Part shown: piece by piece, positions 60,504 through 64,000 of the stretch
Numbering within the stretch: the stretch's first letter is position 1
Layout of the letters: each line of letters starts with the position of its first letter
Assembly: GCF_003095395.1 (NCBI RefSeq)
Contig: NZ_QEIJ01000002.1
Span: 310,001 to 374,000, forward strand
DNA from: Microbacterium sp. Gd 4-13
Lineage (GTDB): Bacteria > Actinomycetota > Actinomycetes > Actinomycetales > Microbacteriaceae
Direction: 5' to 3'
DNA: 64,000 bases
Program-made: the position numbers and the translations under genes
Notes under the pieces: model-generated
The model's database searches: none
What the model was told of the DNA's origin: nothing
What the model saw: only the letters and a program-made list of their open reading frames with translations

Positions 60504-61342
60504 CCATCGTGGCGCTCTACGTTCCGAGCGATCGTCCCGAGCGGGTCGTGAAAGCGCTCCGCTCCGGGGCGGACGGCGTCATCGTCGACCTCGAAGACGC
60601 CGTCGCGCCGGCGCGCAAGGCCGTCGCGCGAGAGATGCTGGCCTCCCTCGCCGGCGAGATCGACGCCGCTGCGCGTGAGGGATCGGTCGTGGCGGTGCAG
60701 GTGCGGATCAATGCTCGCGGCTCCGCGTGGCACGATGACGATCTCGCGGCGCTTCGGCCCCTCCCGGCCTCGATCGGCGTGCGCTTGTCGAAGACGCAGT
60801 CCGCAGACGACGTCGTGCACGTGCGGCAAGCGCTCCCGGGCCGTGATGTGCACGCCCTCCTGGAGACGGCGCTCGCCGTGGAGCGGGCGTTCGAGATCGC
60901 CACGTCGGGAGCGGCGTCCATCTCCACGGGCGAGGCAGATCTGCGCGCCGAGCTCGCCGTCCCCGAGGGCGAGGAGGGTGAGGCGGGGCTGCGCTGGTCG
61001 CGCAGCCGCGTCGTCAACGCCGCGGCTGCGGCGGGTCTGCCCGCCCCTCTCCTCAGCGTGTACGCCGACGTCCGCGACCTCGATGGGTTGGAGCGCAGCT
61101 GCCGGGAGGGGGCACGTCTCGGGTTCGGCGGACGCACGGCTATCCATCCGCGCCAGCTCGCGGTGATCCGCTCGGTGTTCACTCCCACCGAGGCCGCTGT
61201 GCGACGGGCGGAGGAGATCATCGCGAGGGTCGGCTCCGCTGCGGGCGACGGCTCGGGAACGGTCGTCCTCGAGGACGGCACGTTCCTCGACGTCGCGATG
61301 GTGCGCGCGGCACACCGCACCCTCGCCGCTGCGCGCCGCTGA
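60500..61342 (+). CDS. CitE-like HpcH/HpaI-family CoA-ester lyase
   Basis: A 280-residue TIM-barrel lyase: YVPSDRPERVVKALRSGADGVIVDLEDAVAP (in part), VAVQVRINARGS with the CoA-contacting Arg, VHALLETALAVERAFEIATSG with the metal-binding Glu, STGEADLRAEL with the metal-binding Asp, and LGFGGRTAIHPRQLAVI. Relatives cleave malyl-, citramalyl- or citryl-CoA to acetyl-CoA plus an oxoacid. The chemistry here should be a retro-Claisen split of the thioester made by the preceding transferase. It is the last gene of the ten-gene operon and convergent with the LCP gene. Confidence 0.9.
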   Translation: MTIVALYVPSDRPERVVKALRSGADGVIVDLEDAVAPARKAVAREMLASLAGEIDAAAREGSVVAVQVRINARGSAWHDDDLAALRPLPASIGVRLSKTQSADDVVHVRQALPGRDVHALLETALAVERAFEIATSGAASISTGEADLRAELAVPEGEEGEAGLRWSRSRVVNAAAAAGLPAPLLSVYADVRDLDGLERSCREGARLGFGGRTAIHPRQLAVIRSVFTPTEAAVRRAEEIIARVGSAAGDGSGTVVLEDGTFLDVAMVRAAHRTLAAARR

Positions 61343-61362
61343 TCCGCCGTCTTTTTCGCCGC

Positions 61363-62625
61363 TCAGGCGGTGCAGGTGGCCTGGTCGGCCTTCGAGCCGT
61401 TGACGTTCCCCGGCAGCGCGACCGACTCGTCGGACGGTGCAGAGGTCGCCGCATCTGTCGGCTCGGGCGCGTCGGACGGGGGTGTCGTCTCGGTCGCGTC
61501 GGACGGGGGTGTCGTCTCGGTCGGGGCTGCCTCGACGACGCCCCCGTTCGCGCCGAGCTGCCCGGTGAGCTCGAGCGGCCTGTTCTGCGCGAGGGCATCC
61601 CAGAGCTCGGCGGCCGCCTGCTGATCGGGGATCACGTGGTTGGTGTTGCTGGGGTCGTCGAACACCGGGAACTGCACGAAGGTGATGTCGGAGGTCGGAA
61701 CGTCCTTCGCCGCGAGCGCGAGCTGCATGATGCGGATCGGGTTGGCCAGGCTCGAACTGGGCGTGATGTTCTCGGATGCGGCGGTCGCCAAGCGCAGCAC
61801 CGCCGCGGGATCGGAGAGTACGCCGCCCGTGAGCTTGCGGGAAAGGCTCGACAGGTACTGCTGCTGGTTGCCGATACGGGCGAGGTCGCTGCCGTCGCCG
61901 ACGCCGGAGCGCACGCGCAGGAACTGCAGCGCCTCCGCGCCCTGAACGGTGCGGGGGCCGGCCGGCCAATCGATCCCCGTGTTCTTCGGGTCGCGCAGTC
62001 CGCCCTCACCGATGCAGACCTCGACCCCGCCGATGGCGTCGGTGATGGCGATGACGTTGCCGAAACTGGCCTTCGCGGCGAACGGGATGCTGAGCCCGCT
62101 CAGTGCCGACACCGTGTTGACGACGCAGTTCAGACCGCCCTTTCCGTAGGCGGCGTTGAGTGACTCCTTGCTCACCGCGGCATGCACGACTCCGTCGTCG
62201 TCGGTGCATTCGGGGATCGCGAGCTGCAGATCGCGGGGGAACGACACGACGGTCACGCGGCGGGGGGCGTCTGACACGTGCACGAGCATGTTCACGTCGT
62301 TCAGGCGACCGTCTGCGTCGGGTCCTGTGCACCGACCCGGGAACAGGTCGATCAGAGCGGGCTCGCACTCGTCGGTGCCGACGATGAGCACGTCGAACGG
62401 TCCCTCGTACGCCCCGACGCTGGGAGGCTGAGCCACCTCGGTGTCGAGGTCGACGGAGTTCTCCTCGATGGAGGCCGCCAGGCTGTACGCGGTGTAACCG
62501 ATCGTGCCCGCGCCGGCGACCAGCACCACCGCGACGATCACGCCGACCAGCGTGAGCAGCTGGGCCGCCAGGCTCGGCGATCCGAGGCGCGCGTGCTGCG
62601 CCACGGTCTTGCGTCGTCGAGCCAT
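61363..62625 (-). CDS. LytR-CpsA-Psr (LCP) family cell-wall ligase
   Basis: A 420-residue membrane-anchored protein. The N-terminus is basic and cytoplasmic (MARRRKTVAQ), with one helix at about 24-46, then the LCP domain: VLIVGTDECEPALI, DVNMLVHVSDAPRRVTVVSFPRDLQLAIP, KESLNAAYGKGGLNCVVNTVSALSGL, GGVEVCIGEGG, LQFLRVRSGVGDGSDLARIGNQQQYL (in part). LCP enzymes move glycopolymers from lipid carriers to peptidoglycan. The tail after residue 360 is Thr/Pro/Ser/Asp-rich and contains a 27-bp tandem duplication (61469-61522). GAGGGG about seven bases upstream supports the start. Confidence 0.92.
   Translation of the reverse strand: MARRRKTVAQHARLGSPSLAAQLLTLVGVIVAVVLVAGAGTIGYTAYSLAASIEENSVDLDTEVAQPPSVGAYEGPFDVLIVGTDECEPALIDLFPGRCTGPDADGRLNDVNMLVHVSDAPRRVTVVSFPRDLQLAIPECTDDDGVVHAAVSKESLNAAYGKGGLNCVVNTVSALSGLSIPFAAKASFGNVIAITDAIGGVEVCIGEGGLRDPKNTGIDWPAGPRTVQGAEALQFLRVRSGVGDGSDLARIGNQQQYLSSLSRKLTGGVLSDPAAVLRLATAASENITPSSSLANPIRIMQLALAAKDVPTSDITFVQFPVFDDPSNTNHVIPDQQAAAELWDALAQNRPLELTGQLGANGGVVEAAPTETTPPSDATETTPPSDAPEPTDAATSAPSDESVALPGNVNGSKADQATCTA
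61469..61522. repeat. 27-bp tandem duplication in the LCP gene tail
   Basis: Two perfect 27-bp units (61469-61495, 61496-61522) encode the repeated TETTPPSDA stretch near the C-terminus. It stays in frame and lies in the disordered tail. Confidence 0.9.
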
Positions 62626-62681
62626 GGTTCCCCTCGTCGGTCTCGAACGAGTCTATGCAGAGGTCATGGCGGCGTCCCCGC

Positions 62682-63500
62682 TCAGCCGACGAGGGGCGTC
62701 GCGCCCGCCCACACGAACAGGGCGGCGGATGCTGCCCAGAACGCGACGACGAACACCACGTCTCGCGCGCGGAACGGCACGAGATGGCGCTCGGTGCGCG
62801 TCGAGTGGGCGCCGAAGGCCCTCGCGTCCATGGCGAGCGCGACCCGCTCGGCATGCCGGATCGCTCCGGCCAGGAGCGGCACGACGTAACCTCCCCAGCG
62901 CGCGGCGGCGGCGAAGGGCCCTCGGCCACCGTGTGCTCCGCGCACCCGATGCGCCTGGCGGATGATCTCCAGCTCGTGCCCGAACCTCGGCACGAAGCGG
63001 AACGCGGCCAGCGCCGTATATCCGATCCGGTAGGGCACGCGCAGCTGCTGCACGAGCGAGCGCACCAGGTCGGGGCCGGTCGTGGTGAGCCCGCCGACGA
63101 GCGCGAGCGCGACGATCGCGCCGAGGCGCAGCGCCGTCGAGAAGCCGGTCACGAGAGCGCCGCCGTACAACGTCCAGCCGCCGAGCTGCAGCACGGTCAC
63201 CGACTGGTCGATGCGCGCGGCGTCGGCCCAGACCGAGAATCCGAGGCCGATCACGAGCACCGAGGCGGGGATGGCCAGGGCGAGCAGCCCCAGCATCCGA
63301 CCGCTCAGCCGGGCGCCCACCAGCAGTACGGCGTACGCGAACACGAGGAACGCCAGCGGCGTGGCGAGATCTCGCGCGAACACCAGCGCGATCATCGCGG
63401 GCAGGGGCGCGGCGATCTTCGCGAGCGGGTTCAGCGCGGGGAGGAAGCGCAGCCCGCGTGAGGGAGCGGCCTCGGCGTACGGATCGATGACGGCGGTCAT
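62682..63500 (-). CDS. ecfT: ECF transporter transmembrane protein EcfT
   Basis: The energy-coupling T subunit, 272 residues. It has five to six membrane helices (LPAMIALVFARDLATPLAFLVFAYAVLLVG, in part, and others) and the two Ala-Arg-Gly-type coupling-helix motifs in modified form, RQAHRVRGA and MDARAFGA. It links two ATPases to a vitamin-binding S subunit. The S subunit is not in the window, so the vitamin is unknown. ATG overlaps the ATPase stop by 4 nt. Confidence 0.88.
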   Translation of the reverse strand: MTAVIDPYAEAAPSRGLRFLPALNPLAKIAAPLPAMIALVFARDLATPLAFLVFAYAVLLVGARLSGRMLGLLALAIPASVLVIGLGFSVWADAARIDQSVTVLQLGGWTLYGGALVTGFSTALRLGAIVALALVGGLTTTGPDLVRSLVQQLRVPYRIGYTALAAFRFVPRFGHELEIIRQAHRVRGAHGGRGPFAAAARWGGYVVPLLAGAIRHAERVALAMDARAFGAHSTRTERHLVPFRARDVVFVVAFWAASAALFVWAGATPLVG

Positions 63501-64000
63501 CCTCGCGCCCCGGGGAGATCGGCGATGCGCGCCACGGACGACAGCGACGGATGCTGCGTCAGCCCCCGCAGCGCCCGCCGCAGCGGAGGCGGGCGCAGGC
63601 CCGCCCGTTCGATGAGCGCGTCGTCGGCGAAGATCGCGGCGGTGGGACCTGCGGCCGCGATGCGCCCGTCGGAGAGCACCACCGTGCGGTCGGCGTAGTC
63701 GGTCACGAGCTGCATGTCGTGCGTCACCACGACCACGGTGGTGCCCTCCGAGTGCAGCCCCTTCACCAGCGACAACAGCTCGTCGGCGCGGGCGCGGTCC
63801 TGCCCGAACGTCGGCTCGTCGAGCACCAGCAGGCGTGCGCCGCCGATCAGCGCCGTACCGACCGACAGTCGCCGTTTCTGTCCTCCCGACAGCAGGAACG
63901 GATGCGCCTGCGCGCGGTGCTCGAGCCCGAACCGCGCGAGCATGTCGTCGACGCGGCGGTGCACCTCGCCGTCTGGCAGGCGCTGCATCCGGAGTCCGTG
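63497..64000 (-). CDS. ECF transporter ATPase (C-terminal part, cut by window edge)
   Basis: At least 167 residues of an ABC ATPase; the Walker A end lies beyond the right edge. Visible are the signature LLSGGQKRRLSVGTAL, Walker B LLVLDEPTFGQDRARADELL, the switch VVVVTHDMQLVTDYADRTVVL, and a C-terminal extension (LRPPPLRRALRGLTQHP) typical of EcfA subunits. The FGQD D-loop is characteristic of EcfA/CbiO. It lies upstream of ecfT in one transcript, so the unseen upstream part may hold the S component or the other ATPase half. Confidence 0.9.
   Translation of the reverse strand, partial: HGLRMQRLPDGEVHRRVDDMLARFGLEHRAQAHPFLLSGGQKRRLSVGTALIGGARLLVLDEPTFGQDRARADELLSLVKGLHSEGTTVVVVTHDMQLVTDYADRTVVLSDGRIAAAGPTAAIFADDALIERAGLRPPPLRRALRGLTQHPSLSSVARIADLPGARG

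Overview
The window is a high-GC actinobacterial chromosome segment. Gene content points to the family Microbacteriaceae, most likely Microbacterium or a close relative. The evidence is uniform GC-rich coding, many GTG starts, DUF3073, a DtxR/HtaA/HmuTUV heme locus, CebR-type operators, ABC sugar importers without their own ATPase, and a split set of purine genes. I see no tRNA, rRNA, CRISPR array, prophage or insertion sequence. All genes look intact except the two cut by the window edges.

Layout. 1-468: end of a purine operon (purS-purQ, minus strand). 542-6575: a cellobiose/beta-glucoside operon (cebEFG-bglC-cebR) behind three CebR boxes. 6586-12155: an Eis-like acetyltransferase, an NmrA-type quinone reductase with its divergent HxlR regulator, a uracil permease, a small lipoprotein and purC. 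12237-16480: a PadR-regulated drug exporter, and a MerR regulator divergent from a SulP transporter. 16501-18266: purD and a small sterol-carrier-like protein. 18240-26757: an iron-controlled heme-uptake locus. It holds hmuTUV, two HtaA-type surface proteins, an Ig-like surface protein and a DUF916 (WxL-interacting) partner, around two DtxR-type boxes. 26810-28955: small unknown genes, including a DUF559 gene bracketed by two copies of a palindromic repeat. 28956-32832: purM, purF and an MFS exporter. 32847-38516: DUF3073, a universal stress protein, a PadR-DUF4097 operon with twin operators, an HxlR/azoreductase pair, a topoisomerase IB pair and two crcB fluoride exporter subunits. 38557-43636: a large RND exporter that overlaps a DUF998 membrane gene tail to tail, and an aldose epimerase. 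43757-49428: a DEAD-box RNA helicase with a long leader, an intein-bearing Rv2578c-type radical SAM protein and a VanY-type carboxypeptidase.

49543-61342 is the most unusual part. It is a ten-gene, one-strand operon whose first gene is its own LacI regulator. A two-permease ABC importer and its lipoprotein receptor are followed by two ADP-ribosylglycohydrolase-fold proteins, a ribokinase-type PfkB kinase, a TIM-barrel/formylglycine-enzyme-fold fusion of unknown function, a CaiB/BaiF CoA transferase and a CitE-like lyase. Seven junctions are 4-nt ATGA overlaps. The set reads as a complete route: import a glycoconjugate, cleave it, phosphorylate the sugar, activate and split the acid. I know of no described pathway with this combination. 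The window ends with an LCP cell-wall ligase and part of an ECF transporter.

Two features run through the window. At least thirteen genes have a -10-like hexamer ending six (once seven) bases before the start codon, which predicts leaderless mRNAs. Most transcription regulators here have a visible inverted repeat next to their own gene.
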